Source of the DNA: Bog-756 sp963704615
GTDB lineage: Bacteria > Actinomycetota > Acidimicrobiia > Acidimicrobiales > RAAP-2
Length of the DNA stretch: 64,000 nt
Direction of reading: 5' to 3'
Assembly: GCA_963704615.1 (NCBI GenBank)
Contig: OY969923.1
Span: 248,001-312,000, forward strand
Below are positions 44,013 through 52,507 of the stretch, in pieces. Numbering within the stretch: the stretch's first letter is position 1; the number at the start of each line of letters is the position of its first letter. The position numbers were made by a program, and so were the translations under genes. The notes under the pieces were generated by a model that made no database searches, had not been told where the DNA came from, and was given only the letters and a program-made list of their open reading frames with translations.

Positions 44013-44801
44013 ATGAACGAGCGGTATGGCGACATCACGGCGACCATCGACGACGACCGGGTGGCCACGGTCGAGATCCACCGCCCGCCCGACAACTTCT
44101 TCGACATCGATCTGATCCGATCGTTGGCCGAGGCCTACGAGGACCTCGACGGTGAGGACGCCTGTCGGGCCATCGTCCTGTGCTCCGAGGGCAAGCACTT
44201 CTGCGCGGGAGCCGACTTCACCGGACGATCCGGGGCGGCGACGGTGCCGAGTGGGGACGAGGGCGCGGGCCGGCTCTACCACGAGGCGGCCCGCCTGTTC
44301 GAGGCTCGCACCCCGGTGGTGGCCGCGGTCCAAGGCGCCGCCGTGGGCGGGGGGCTGGGTCTTGCCTGTTCGGCGGACTTTCGCGTGGGCTGCCCCGAGG
44401 CGCGCTTCTCGGCCAATTTCGCCCGGCTCGGGTTCCACCACGGGTTCGGTCTGACCGTCACCCTGCCGGCCGTGGTGGGTCAGCAACACGCCCTCGAGTT
44501 GCTCTACACCGGTGGGCGCATCTCCGGCGAGGATGCTGCGGCCATGGGGCTCTGTGACCGGCTGGTGAGCGGTCCGGGGTTGCGGGTGGCTGCCCACGAG
44601 TTGGCCGCGGAGATCGCCGAGTCGGCACCCCTGGCCGTCCGCTCCATTCGAGAGACGATGCGCCAAGGCCTCGCTGACAAGGTCCGGGCCGCCACCGATA
44701 GAGAGCTGGAGGAGCAGGACCGGCTCCGTCGCACAGGGGACTGGGCCGAGGGGGTGCGAGCCGCGGCCGAACGCCGTCGCCCTCGCTTCGAGGGACGATG
44801 A
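44013..44801 (+). CDS. Enoyl-CoA hydratase/isomerase family protein
   Basis: 262-residue crotonase-fold protein. The oxyanion-hole segments are KHFCAGADF and VQGAAVGGGLGLACSADFRV. The first catalytic Glu of enoyl-CoA hydratase (in the usual PExxLG block) is replaced by Phe (FSANFARLGF), whereas the second is retained in ALELLYTGGRI. Classical hydration is therefore doubtful; isomerase, hydrolase or another acyl-CoA reaction is possible. GAGGAG lies upstream of the ATG. Confidence 0.87.
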   Translation: MNERYGDITATIDDDRVATVEIHRPPDNFFDIDLIRSLAEAYEDLDGEDACRAIVLCSEGKHFCAGADFTGRSGAATVPSGDEGAGRLYHEAARLFEARTPVVAAVQGAAVGGGLGLACSADFRVGCPEARFSANFARLGFHHGFGLTVTLPAVVGQQHALELLYTGGRISGEDAAAMGLCDRLVSGPGLRVAAHELAAEIAESAPLAVRSIRETMRQGLADKVRAATDRELEEQDRLRRTGDWAEGVRAAAERRRPRFEGR

Positions 44802-44831
44802 CGCCTCCCCTTCACCGACCGGAGCCGGCCT

Positions 44832-45374
44832 TCACACCACCTTGTCGTGGTTGGCCCCGATCAGGGTTACGGCGACGACGGCGGGGACCGCCCCCTCATT
44901 CGACCAACGATGACGGGTGCCGTTCTGGATGTAGGTGTCGCCCGGTTTGAGGGTGACCTTGACCCCGTCATCCAGTTCAAGGATCGGCTGCCCCGACATC
45001 ACCACTCCGTAGTCCACGGTGGCGGTGGTGTGCATGCCGGGGTTGTCGGGTTCGGTGTAGTCGACCAGCCCCGGAAGTTTCTCTTGGAGCTCGCGGAAGC
45101 CGGCCCTGACGTCGACGCCCTCGGGGACGCCGGGGCCGTCGTCAGGGGGGATGGTGAAGAACCCGAACCGGAAGCCACCCACCGGCGGGAAGTACCGCAC
45201 CGCCTCGGGCGCCGACCCGTCGTCGGGAAATGTACGAACCGAGTCCGCCCCCCAGACTCGATGGAATTCGGTGGTGGGCATGAGGGCCAGGGTGATCGGC
45301 GCCACCTGATCGTCGGTGACGATGACGGCCTTGCCGGCGGCATCGTGCCCGGTGACAACTCGTCGCACGTCCAT
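44832..45374 (-). CDS. Cupin-domain protein
   Basis: 180-residue protein whose C-terminal half is a single cupin barrel: VDYGVVMSGQPILELDDGVKVTLKPGDTYIQNGTRHRWSNEG. The His of TRHRW is the conserved metal-ligand position of motif 2. The first half is not recognised. A role in binding or isomerising a small ligand is inferred only. GAGGAG precedes the ATG. It is divergent from an amidohydrolase gene across 180 bp. Confidence 0.78.
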   Translation of the reverse strand: MDVRRVVTGHDAAGKAVIVTDDQVAPITLALMPTTEFHRVWGADSVRTFPDDGSAPEAVRYFPPVGGFRFGFFTIPPDDGPGVPEGVDVRAGFRELQEKLPGLVDYTEPDNPGMHTTATVDYGVVMSGQPILELDDGVKVTLKPGDTYIQNGTRHRWSNEGAVPAVVAVTLIGANHDKVV

Positions 45375-45541
45375 GTTCGCTCCTCGGATTCGATCCCGCG
45401 GTCAGGAGAGAGTCGCTGGTGCCGGGCGCTCGCCGCCCCGCGTGGTGGCATGGGGTCAGGGACTGGGGTGAAGCGTCACGGACGTTATCCCGGCAGAGCC
45501 GATGGCGCTCACCACCCAGGTGGGTGCGGTCGGTGCTCGGA

Positions 45542-45547
45542 TAGCTT
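45542..45547 (+). promoter_or_regulatory. Leaderless-type -10 element
   Basis: TAGCTT ends seven bases before the ATG at 45555. Confidence 0.5.
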
Positions 45548-45554
45548 GGGGCTC

Positions 45555-46667
45555 ATGGGTGTGGCCGTGGTCGACGCCGACGGACACGTGATCGAGCCGA
45601 TGTCGGCCTGGGACTCGGTGCCGGAGCACGTCCGGCCCGTCATCAGCCGGGACAGCCACGGCTACGAGCACGTTGTGGTGGGAGGAAAGGAGATCCTGGC
45701 CGTCTCCCTCGGTCTGCTCGGCACCCCCGGCTCCATCATGAGCGACCCCTCCCTGTTCAAGCCCCTCGGCGATTGCCAGCCCGGGGGTTCCGATCCGGTG
45801 GTCCGGATCGCCGACATGGACGCCGAGGGCATCGACATCGCCGTGCTCTACCCCTCGATCGGCCTCTACTTCTGGGCACTGGAGGACCCGGTGGCCGCCA
45901 CCGCTCTGGCCACGGCCTACAACGAGTGGCTGGCCGGGTACTGCTCGGCGGCTCCGGACCGCCTGTACGGGGCGGCCATGCTTCCCATGCAGGATCCCCG
46001 GGCGGCCGTCGACGAACTGCGTCGCGTTGACCAAGCCGGCACCTTCCGGGCCGCCTTCGTGCGACCCAACCCGTGCAACGGGCGGGTCCTGTCCGATCCC
46101 GCCTATGAACCGGTGTGGGAGGCGGCCGAGGCGATCGGGATGACCATCGCCATCCATGAAGGAAGCTCGGTGACCATCCCCACGCTGGGATCGGACCGGC
46201 CCTTCAACGCGCTGGTCCTCCATACCGTCTCCCATCCCTTCGAGCAGATGATGGCGTGTGCCCAGTTGATCGCCGATGGTGTCCTCGAGCGCCACCCGAC
46301 CCTTCGGTTCGTCTTCCTCGAATCCGGTGCCACCTGGGCGGCGTTCTGGCTCGAGCGGATGGACGAGCAGGTGCACGGATTCGGAGGATTCTGTCCCGAC
46401 ATGGTGCTCACCCCCTCGGAGTATTTCGCCCGGCAGTGCTGGGTCAGTGCCGAAGTGGACGAATCGGCGCTGCCGGCCGTGGCCCCAGTGATCGGCGAAG
46501 ACCGAATCGTGTGGGGTTCGGACTACCCCCACCACGACGCCACCTTCCCCGGTGCGGTCACCAAGCTGAGGAAGACGCTCGGGCCTCTCCCCGCTGCCAC
46601 CCAAGAGCGCATCCTCGGGGGCAACGCCCAGGATCTCTACCGCCTCCCGCAACCGAGCCCGGGGTGA
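45555..46667 (+). CDS. Amidohydrolase family 2 protein
   Basis: 370-residue amidohydrolase-2 protein. Motifs are VVDADGHVIEP (HxH-like N-terminal metal site with one His), AIHEGSSV, HTVSHPFEQMMA and VWGSDYPHHDA with the terminal metal Asp. These families decarboxylate or hydrolyse catabolic intermediates. ATG 45555 follows a leaderless-type promoter. Its TGA overlaps the GTG of the next gene by four bases. Confidence 0.85.
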   Translation: MGVAVVDADGHVIEPMSAWDSVPEHVRPVISRDSHGYEHVVVGGKEILAVSLGLLGTPGSIMSDPSLFKPLGDCQPGGSDPVVRIADMDAEGIDIAVLYPSIGLYFWALEDPVAATALATAYNEWLAGYCSAAPDRLYGAAMLPMQDPRAAVDELRRVDQAGTFRAAFVRPNPCNGRVLSDPAYEPVWEAAEAIGMTIAIHEGSSVTIPTLGSDRPFNALVLHTVSHPFEQMMACAQLIADGVLERHPTLRFVFLESGATWAAFWLERMDEQVHGFGGFCPDMVLTPSEYFARQCWVSAEVDESALPAVAPVIGEDRIVWGSDYPHHDATFPGAVTKLRKTLGPLPAATQERILGGNAQDLYRLPQPSPG

Positions 46668-47140
46668 TCCAGATCGCCGTCATCGGCGGATCGGAGGCCA
46701 CCGATGAGGAGGCCGCCACCGCCGAGGCTCTCGGGGCGGCCCTCGCCTCCGGAGGAGCGATCGTCGTGTGCGGCGGACTCGGAGGCGTCATGGCTGCCGT
46801 CTGCCGTGGGTCAAAGTCGGTCGGGGGGCTCACCGTGGGGATCCTGCCCGGCCCCGAACCCTCGGCGGCGAACCCTTGGGTCGACATCGTCGTCGCCACC
46901 GGGTTGGGCGAAGCCCGCAACGCGGTGGTGGTGGGCTCGGCCCAGGCGGTGGTGGCCGTCGGTGGGGAATACGGCACCCTGTCGGAGATCGCCCTGGCTC
47001 TCCGAGCCGGCACCCCGGTGATCGGAATGGGCACGTGGTCCCTCACCAGGTCTGATGGCGTGCCCGACTTCGGGGTCGTCCGCGTCGGCGATCCGGTCGA
47101 GGCGGCCGCCCTGGCGCTCAGGCTGTCATCGAGTGGCTAG
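46664..47140 (+). CDS. TIGR00725/SLOG-type putative nucleotide-binding protein
   Basis: 158-residue Rossmann-like protein of the LOG/SLOG superfamily. Signatures are IAVIGGSEATDEE, VVCGGLGGVMAAVCRG (GGxxGxM) and VAVGGEYGTLSEIALAL (PGGxGTxxE-like loop). These match the family annotated as TIGR00725, related to cytokinin-activating LOG proteins and molybdenum-cofactor carriers; the true ligand is unknown. GTG start overlaps the preceding stop. Confidence 0.78.
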   Translation: MIQIAVIGGSEATDEEAATAEALGAALASGGAIVVCGGLGGVMAAVCRGSKSVGGLTVGILPGPEPSAANPWVDIVVATGLGEARNAVVVGSAQAVVAVGGEYGTLSEIALALRAGTPVIGMGTWSLTRSDGVPDFGVVRVGDPVEAAALALRLSSSG

Positions 47141-47313
47141 CCGTTCGCCCACCAGCCGGGTGGAGGCCGCTCGGGCAGATGGTGCGCCGTGCCATGATGG
47201 CGGATGGAGGAAAGGGTGCACGCCGCACATGACTGACGACCGGACATGCGGCCTCTTCCCGATGAGGGAGGAGTACCCGGCCCCTGGTGAGACCCGAACC
47301 CGAAGGGATGATC

Positions 47314-48426
47314 ATGGAAACCGAAGCAGCAGTCCTGTGGGGCATTGGCGAAGACTGGAAGGTCGAGACGATCGAGCTCGACCCACCGAAGACTGACGAG
47401 GTCCTGGTCAGGATCGTCGCATCCGGCATGTGCCACAGCGACGAGCATGTCCGCACCGGGGACCTGGCTGGCCAGTACCCGATCATCTGTGGCCACGAGG
47501 GCGCAGGCGTGGTCGAAGAGGTCGGCCCGGGGGTCGAGGATCTCCAGCCTGGTGACCACGTCGTGTTCGGGTTCGTGGCGGCCTGCGGCAAGTGCCCCTC
47601 CTGCGCTCGGGGGCATTCGAACCTTTGCGACGTGGGGGGACTACTCATGCTCGGCGCGCAGGCCGACGGCACCTACCGCCATCACGCCCTGGATGGCACC
47701 GACCTGCCGACAATGGTCTGCCTGGGTACGTTCGCCAAACACACCGTGGTCAACAAGGCCTCCTGCGTCAAGATCCTCGACCATTACCCGTTGGACAAGG
47801 CGTGCCTGATCGGGTGCGGCGTGACCACCGGGTGGGGTTCTGCGGTCTACGCCGGCGATGTCCGGCCGGGCGACGACGTGGTCGTCATCGGCATCGGCGG
47901 TCTGGGAGCCTCGGCCATCCAGGGGGCCAAGCTGGCGGGGGCCGAGCGCATCTTCGCTATCGATCCGGTCCCCTTCAAGCGGGAGATGGCCACCGTCTTC
48001 GGCGCCACCCACACTGCGGCCAGCATCACCGAAGCCCTGCCCTTGGTGAACGAGGTGACCTGGGGAAAGAACGCCGACAAAGTCATCTGCACCATGGGCG
48101 TCGGCGACGGCTCGTTGATCGAGACCATCATGCAGATGGTGGCCAAACGAGGACGGTTGGTGGTCACCAACATCCATCCGATGGCCGAGACGGACGTCAC
48201 CCTGTCACTGACGTGGCTGACCCTGCTGGAGAAGCAGGTGGTCGGGACCATCTTCGGCTCGGCGAACATCCGCTACGACATTCCCCATCTGTTGAGGCTC
48301 TACGACCAGGGCCAGCTCGACCTGGACAACATGGTGACCCAGAACTACAAGCTCGAAGACATCAATCAGGGCTACGCCGACATGCTGGCCGGAAAGAACA
48401 TCCGGGGAGTTCTCCTCTACGAGTAG
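47314..48426 (+). CDS. NDMA-dependent (mycofactocin-type) zinc alcohol dehydrogenase
   Basis: 370-residue MDR alcohol dehydrogenase. Catalytic zinc ligands are C40 and H61; structural zinc Cys are C91, C94, C97 and C105. Cofactor loop VVIGIGGLGASAIQGAK. The sequence is like the actinobacterial NDMA-dependent family (TIGR03989-type), which keeps NAD bound and passes electrons to mycofactocin. ATG 47314 is chosen because GAAGGG lies six bases upstream; two earlier in-frame ATG codons exist. Together with the SDR at 22922 it suggests that the organism makes mycofactocin. Confidence 0.87.
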   Translation: METEAAVLWGIGEDWKVETIELDPPKTDEVLVRIVASGMCHSDEHVRTGDLAGQYPIICGHEGAGVVEEVGPGVEDLQPGDHVVFGFVAACGKCPSCARGHSNLCDVGGLLMLGAQADGTYRHHALDGTDLPTMVCLGTFAKHTVVNKASCVKILDHYPLDKACLIGCGVTTGWGSAVYAGDVRPGDDVVVIGIGGLGASAIQGAKLAGAERIFAIDPVPFKREMATVFGATHTAASITEALPLVNEVTWGKNADKVICTMGVGDGSLIETIMQMVAKRGRLVVTNIHPMAETDVTLSLTWLTLLEKQVVGTIFGSANIRYDIPHLLRLYDQGQLDLDNMVTQNYKLEDINQGYADMLAGKNIRGVLLYE

Positions 48427-48505
48427 GCCAGAGCGGCTGGCGAGGGCGAGGTCGCCGGCGGGGTCGAGAAGCTCAGCGACAGTCGCACCACGCCGGGACA
48501 GCTCG

Positions 48506-48511
48506 TACAGT
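48506..48511 (+). promoter_or_regulatory. Leaderless-type -10 element
   Basis: TACAGT ends six bases before the GTG at 48518. Confidence 0.55.
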
Positions 48512-48517
48512 GGGGGC

Positions 48518-48994
48518 GTGGGAGCATCGGAGTTGTGGGTCGAGTCCTACCAGGGCGAGGTGCTGGGCGAAGCCCTCTTCGGGGCCATGGCCGATCGTGA
48601 GGAGAATCCCGAGCACCGCCATCAGCTCGAGGTGCTGACCCTGCTCGAACGGTCGACCAAGGAGCTGGCTGAACCGGTCTTCGAGACGAGGGGCCTCGAT
48701 CGTGGTGACACCGAGAGGACCTTGGCCACCGCGGCGGAGCTTGCCGCCGCACTGGCCGGTGTGTCGTGGGACGACTTTCTCCGCTCGATCGAGCCGGTGA
48801 CCCAGGAGTTTCTCGCCAAGTACCGCGAGCTGGTGGAGCTGGCCCCCGATGATGCCGAACGCGCCATCGCCGAGGCCTATGTCGATCACGAGTTGGCTCT
48901 GGCCGCGTTCGCCCACCGAGCCTTGGGCGAGGAATCCGGCGACCCCCTTCAACTGATACTGGCCCTGCCCCACGTGGTCACGGCGTCCGGTTAG
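48518..48994 (+). CDS. Uncharacterised helical protein, possibly ferritin-like
   Basis: 158 residues, not recognised with certainty. It is predicted to be almost entirely alpha-helical, with Glu/His residues spaced as in four-helix di-iron carriers: VESYQGEVLGEALFG in the first helix, HRHQLEVLTLLE in the second and AYVDHELALAAFAHRAL in the last. No Cys, no signal peptide. It could be a small ferritin-like oxidase or simply a helical bundle. Confidence 0.55.
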   Translation: MGASELWVESYQGEVLGEALFGAMADREENPEHRHQLEVLTLLERSTKELAEPVFETRGLDRGDTERTLATAAELAAALAGVSWDDFLRSIEPVTQEFLAKYRELVELAPDDAERAIAEAYVDHELALAAFAHRALGEESGDPLQLILALPHVVTASG

Positions 48995-49055
48995 GTTCGG
49001 CCGACTCCGTCGCCCAGACAGGCTCGAGCCGCGGTGCGCTTCCGTCGGAGAGCAC

Positions 49056-49583
49056 TCAGTGGCGCAGCTGAGCGAAGGCGACGGTGGCCGGCGTGAGAAA
49101 CCATTCGCTGACGGCGATGACCGGGGTGCGGTTGACAACGATGCGGTAGCGCCGGGCCAGAGCCGAGGCTCGCAGCAGGGTGGTGACACGGCGTTCCAGA
49201 CCGGCGCTCATGGCGGGGTCGGCGAGAGGCTCTCGGTGGATGCGGAGGCGGTGGTCGCGGAGGATCCGGCCGATCGGGTCCGGGCTGGCCTCGAGGCGCT
49301 GACGGACCGAGTCCGGGAGCCGTTGGGTGGCGATGGCCGACTCGGCGTAGACGAACCGGCGCCTCGTCGTTCGTCCGGTGAGAAACACGGCCCGGCGCAT
49401 GAGCTCGGTGTGCGGTGCCAGCCCGAGCGGGTCGTCGTCATCGGCCTGGGCATCGAGCTGGGCGATGATCTCGGCATCGATCGGTTCGCCGGCCAGCTCT
49501 TCGAGGAACTCGGTCACGGTACCCGTGGCGCAGCGCAGGGCGGATGCCAGGTCGGCGGCCCCCGCTGGTGCGGCACCGGTCAT
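49056..49583 (-). CDS. Chorismate pyruvate-lyase-like protein (DUF98/UbiC-like)
   Basis: 175 residues. The region HTELMRRAVFLTG, RRFVYAESAIATQRLPDSVRQRLEA and YRIVVNRTPVIAVSEWFL resembles the chorismate lyase fold of UbiC and mycobacterial Rv2949c, which makes 4-hydroxybenzoate from chorismate. The E of SEWF and R of the ERRR-like segments fit conserved positions, but identity is weak. The start is set at ATG 49583; the frame is open further up but overlaps the divergent gene's promoter. Confidence 0.6.
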   Translation of the reverse strand: MTGAAPAGAADLASALRCATGTVTEFLEELAGEPIDAEIIAQLDAQADDDDPLGLAPHTELMRRAVFLTGRTTRRRFVYAESAIATQRLPDSVRQRLEASPDPIGRILRDHRLRIHREPLADPAMSAGLERRVTTLLRASALARRYRIVVNRTPVIAVSEWFLTPATVAFAQLRH

Positions 49584-49697
49584 CGGTCCCAACCCCGCCG
49601 CTCGCTGTCTTGTCCTCGACACTCCTTCGACGGTAACCGGCTCGGCGGCGGGTTGCTCCCCGGCCGCGGACCGCAGCGAGGGCACCGGCACCGCCCG

Positions 49698-49703
49698 TAC
49701 CCT
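49698..49703 (+). promoter_or_regulatory. Leaderless-type -10 element
   Basis: TACCCT ends seven bases before the GTG at 49711. Confidence 0.55.
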
Positions 49704-49710
49704 GGGAGTC

Positions 49711-50172
49711 GTGCCCGCCCACGTGCTCACCTATCGGGGCGACTTCCGGTTCGAGCTGGCACCGGACAGGTTGTGGGACCAGATCGAGCAGTTCGACCGG
49801 TTCCAGACCTGGTGGCCCTGGCTGACCGACTTCAGGGCCGAGGGGGAGGGCCTTGCTGTTGGAACCGTCCTGCAGGGCCGGGTCACGCCGCCGCTTCCCT
49901 ATCGCATGTGGTTGCGCATCGAGCTGATGGCCTGCCGGCGACCGAGCTCGATCGACGCCGTCATCGGCGGTGACCTTGTCGGCGAGGGCTGGCTCCGGCT
50001 CCATCCCGAGGACACGGGGACCCGGGCCGAAGTGGCCTGGACCGTCGAGATGCGCCAGCCGGCCATGCGGCTGGCCGACCGGATCGGTGGTCCGCTCCTC
50101 CGATGGGGACACGATCGAGTGGTCGAGATGACGGTGGCCGGTTTCCGGCGGCGGATCGAGGCCCTCACCTAG
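49711..50172 (+). CDS. SRPBCC (polyketide cyclase/START-like) family protein
   Basis: 153-residue helix-grip protein: VLTYRGDFRFELAPDRLWDQIEQFDRFQTWWPWLTDF at the N-terminus (shown in two blocks by its RLWDQIEQ and WWPWLTDF cores) and a long C-terminal helix (DRVVEMTVAGFRRRIEAL). Such proteins bind hydrophobic ligands. The start is GTG with a leaderless promoter; the frame is open upstream across the chorismate-lyase-like gene. Confidence 0.72.
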   Translation: MPAHVLTYRGDFRFELAPDRLWDQIEQFDRFQTWWPWLTDFRAEGEGLAVGTVLQGRVTPPLPYRMWLRIELMACRRPSSIDAVIGGDLVGEGWLRLHPEDTGTRAEVAWTVEMRQPAMRLADRIGGPLLRWGHDRVVEMTVAGFRRRIEALT

Positions 50173-50324
50173 CAATGCTTGAGGTGCATCCCGATCGGGA
50201 GGTGATCCGGCACCGCAGATAGAGGAACACGTCGTTACAATTGCGCATCTCGATCCCGGGACGCGAGGAGTGCCGTCTGACCGTATGGCCGTTGATCGCA
50301 GCCGCTCGCGTGCAGAATGACCTG

Positions 50325-50942
50325 GTGAGCGAGAAGCGTTGGTCCGTTGCGCTGCTGGCAGTACCCGTCCTCCTGGCCGCCTGCGGCACCACGACGACGG
50401 CTCCCCCTCAATCCAGGACGACTTCGACACCCAGAACGAAGGTCTCGGTGGCGACGACCGTTCCGCAGCTGACAAGCACGACGGTGGTATCGCCGCCGAC
50501 CACGACGCCGAAGGCGGCGGCCGCTCCGACCTCCCAACAGGTGGCGGCCCAAATTGCGACCACCCACGAGACGGCCGATCCGAGCGAAGGCTTCGTCGGT
50601 AGCCCTCCGGTGACAGTTGGCGATGGAGCCGGTGGCTATCTCACGGCCGTGTCCGCACTTCGCCATCCCAGCGCCGATGGGCACGGTGACCTGGTGTTCT
50701 TCTGGCACAACCAGACGTTCCTCGGTTGGGACACCAACAAAGAGACCTGGAACGTTTCGATCCGGGGCGGGGGCACAAATGCGATCGAGGCCACCTACCC
50801 GGACTATGCGCCTGGTGAACCAGCCTGCTGTCCAACGCTCCCACCCGTGACCATCACCTACAGCTGGAACGGGGTTGGCCTCGCTCAGAATCGGACGCTC
50901 CCGGCTGGTGCCATCGTTGGCATCGACGTCACCTCGGGGTGA
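50325..50942 (+). CDS. LppP/LprE-type lipoprotein
   Basis: 205 residues. The signal peptide from GTG 50325 (SEKRWSVALLAVPVLLAAC) has lipobox Cys20. A Thr/Ser/Pro-rich linker follows, then a globular C-terminal domain with GDLVFFWHNQTFLGWDT and the GEPACCPTLPPVTITYSW block typical of LppP/LprE mycobacterial lipoproteins. The function of that family is unknown. It is surface-anchored. Confidence 0.75.
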   Translation: MSEKRWSVALLAVPVLLAACGTTTTAPPQSRTTSTPRTKVSVATTVPQLTSTTVVSPPTTTPKAAAAPTSQQVAAQIATTHETADPSEGFVGSPPVTVGDGAGGYLTAVSALRHPSADGHGDLVFFWHNQTFLGWDTNKETWNVSIRGGGTNAIEATYPDYAPGEPACCPTLPPVTITYSWNGVGLAQNRTLPAGAIVGIDVTSG

Positions 50943-50966
50943 CCGGGCCTTTGGAGCGAGGCTCGA

Positions 50967-51725
50967 CTAACCGGCCCGGGCCACGGCCAAAGCGGCTGCG
51001 ACCAGCACCACGCCCCAGGACATGGCCCGGAGGGCCCGCTCGAGGGGGGCCAGCAGCCCGGCGCGGTCGAGGGAAGTGCTGGCGCCGTCGATCAGGGTGA
51101 CCGATCCCGACACCGACTGGGCCCGGCGACGCAGCATCCGGGCCGGGGTGCTGAGCGCCCTCTGGGCGGCGGAGAGGGCGAAGGCGCCGCCCGCCGCCAA
51201 CACCGGGGCCAAGGCCAGGGTCCCGGTCTGGGCCACGTAGGCGACGAGGACCGGGAACGCGCCCCAGCTGGCCGCGAAGCCGACATCGTTGTGGACGAAT
51301 CCACCGAACAGCTCGAAGTTGTAGGAGACCACAAGGACGGGTCCGAGGACCAGAAAAGGCAGAAGAGCCGGGCCCACCTTGATGACGCCCACGATCCCGA
51401 GGGCGATGGCAGCGGCCAATCCACCCACCGTCACCGTCATCAGGGCGGCTGTGGGGATGCGCGTGCGCAGTGGCCGCCCGTGCATCTCGTCGAGGGCGTG
51501 GGCGGCCAAACCGACGGCGAAGAAGAAGGCCAACAGCGTGGCGATCAGACGGGTGACGTTGACCATCGGTGCCAGGCAGGCACCAATGACCACATAACCG
51601 AGGTGCCACCCGGTGTAGGGCGGGTGGAGCAGGGTCCACCAGTCCCGCCAGCCACCCGAGCGCGCCGCGTAGTAGGAGGGACGCTCGTCGGGCGGGTGAG
51701 GACCGGGGGCCGGCTGGTCAGCCAT
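50967..51725 (-). CDS. UbiA-like integral membrane protein (atypical)
   Basis: 252 residues with about seven to eight hydrophobic segments. HALDEMHGRPLRTRIP resembles the first Asp-rich motif region of UbiA prenyltransferases but lacks the full NDxxD pattern, and no second Asp motif is visible. It sits in an isoprenoid/quinone cluster, overlapping the methyltransferase gene by 8 bp. A degenerate prenyltransferase or a membrane partner of the quinone-modifying enzymes is possible. Confidence 0.5.
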   Translation of the reverse strand: MADQPAPGPHPPDERPSYYAARSGGWRDWWTLLHPPYTGWHLGYVVIGACLAPMVNVTRLIATLLAFFFAVGLAAHALDEMHGRPLRTRIPTAALMTVTVGGLAAAIALGIVGVIKVGPALLPFLVLGPVLVVSYNFELFGGFVHNDVGFAASWGAFPVLVAYVAQTGTLALAPVLAAGGAFALSAAQRALSTPARMLRRRAQSVSGSVTLIDGASTSLDRAGLLAPLERALRAMSWGVVLVAAALAVARAG

Positions 51726-52449
51726 GGCGCCTCCCCCACATGACCAGGCCGCCGCCCAGGCTCATCCGTCGCACACCCACATCGACGAAACCGGCCTCCT
51801 TCCAGGCTTCGATCGTCCACTCGACCGGATACCGCCGGTAGTGCTCGGAGATGTTGGGGCCGAGGAACCGGCCGACCTCGAACCACGGTCGGCCCCCGGT
51901 CAACCAGCCCCCGACGGGTAGGAGGAACCGGGTGTACAGCCACCACCAGAATCGCCAGAAGGCGCTTTGTGGCACCAGGAACTCGAGGCTGGCCACCAGG
52001 CCCCCGGGCTTGACCACCCGGGCCAGCTCCTGCAGGGTGGCCCTGGGGTCGTCGACGTAACGCAACAGATAGGTGAAGGTCAAAGCGTCGAAGGCGGCGT
52101 CAGGAAAGGGCATGTCCTCGGCTCGTCCGGCCACCAGCTGGACCCGGTCGGCCAGGCCGCGTTCGGTCACGTTGTGGTGGCCCTGGCGCAGCATGTCGAG
52201 GGTGAGGTCCACCCCGACCACCCGGGCGTCGCTGCGGTCGGCGATCTGGAGGGCCACGCCGGCCGGCCCCGAGGCCACGTCGAGCACCAGACCGGGCCTG
52301 TCGCCCACGATGTGGTCGACCATGGCCCGTCGCCAACGCCCGTTCTGTCCCAGAGAGAGCAGCTCGGCCAGGCGGTCATAGTGACGGGGCAGCGGCGTGA
52401 AGAGCTTCTGGGCGAACCGGTTGGAGTCCTCCAGGTCCTCCGTCCTCAT
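51718..52449 (-). CDS. UbiE/MenG-like SAM-dependent methyltransferase
   Basis: 243-residue class I methyltransferase. LFTPLPRHYDRLAELLSLGQNGRWRRAMV is like the N-terminus of UbiE/COQ5, followed by SAM motif VLDVASGPAGVAL and FTYLLRYVDDPRATLQELARVVKPGG. It probably methylates a quinone ring. GGAGG precedes the ATG. Next to a MenJ-like reductase, it recalls the mycobacterial menG-menJ neighbourhood. Confidence 0.82.
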   Translation of the reverse strand: MRTEDLEDSNRFAQKLFTPLPRHYDRLAELLSLGQNGRWRRAMVDHIVGDRPGLVLDVASGPAGVALQIADRSDARVVGVDLTLDMLRQGHHNVTERGLADRVQLVAGRAEDMPFPDAAFDALTFTYLLRYVDDPRATLQELARVVKPGGLVASLEFLVPQSAFWRFWWWLYTRFLLPVGGWLTGGRPWFEVGRFLGPNISEHYRRYPVEWTIEAWKEAGFVDVGVRRMSLGGGLVMWGRRHG

Positions 52450-52507
52450 GGCGCCTCCTCGGGTGCGAAGATCTCACCGTAGGCGGTCTACGCCCGAGAG
52501 GAGGCGT

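Noticed and set aside
45501..45530. Dyad CACCACCC-AGG-TGGGTG between the cupin and amidohydrolase genes
   Set aside because: The arms match imperfectly and no second copy was found; below the level worth annotating.
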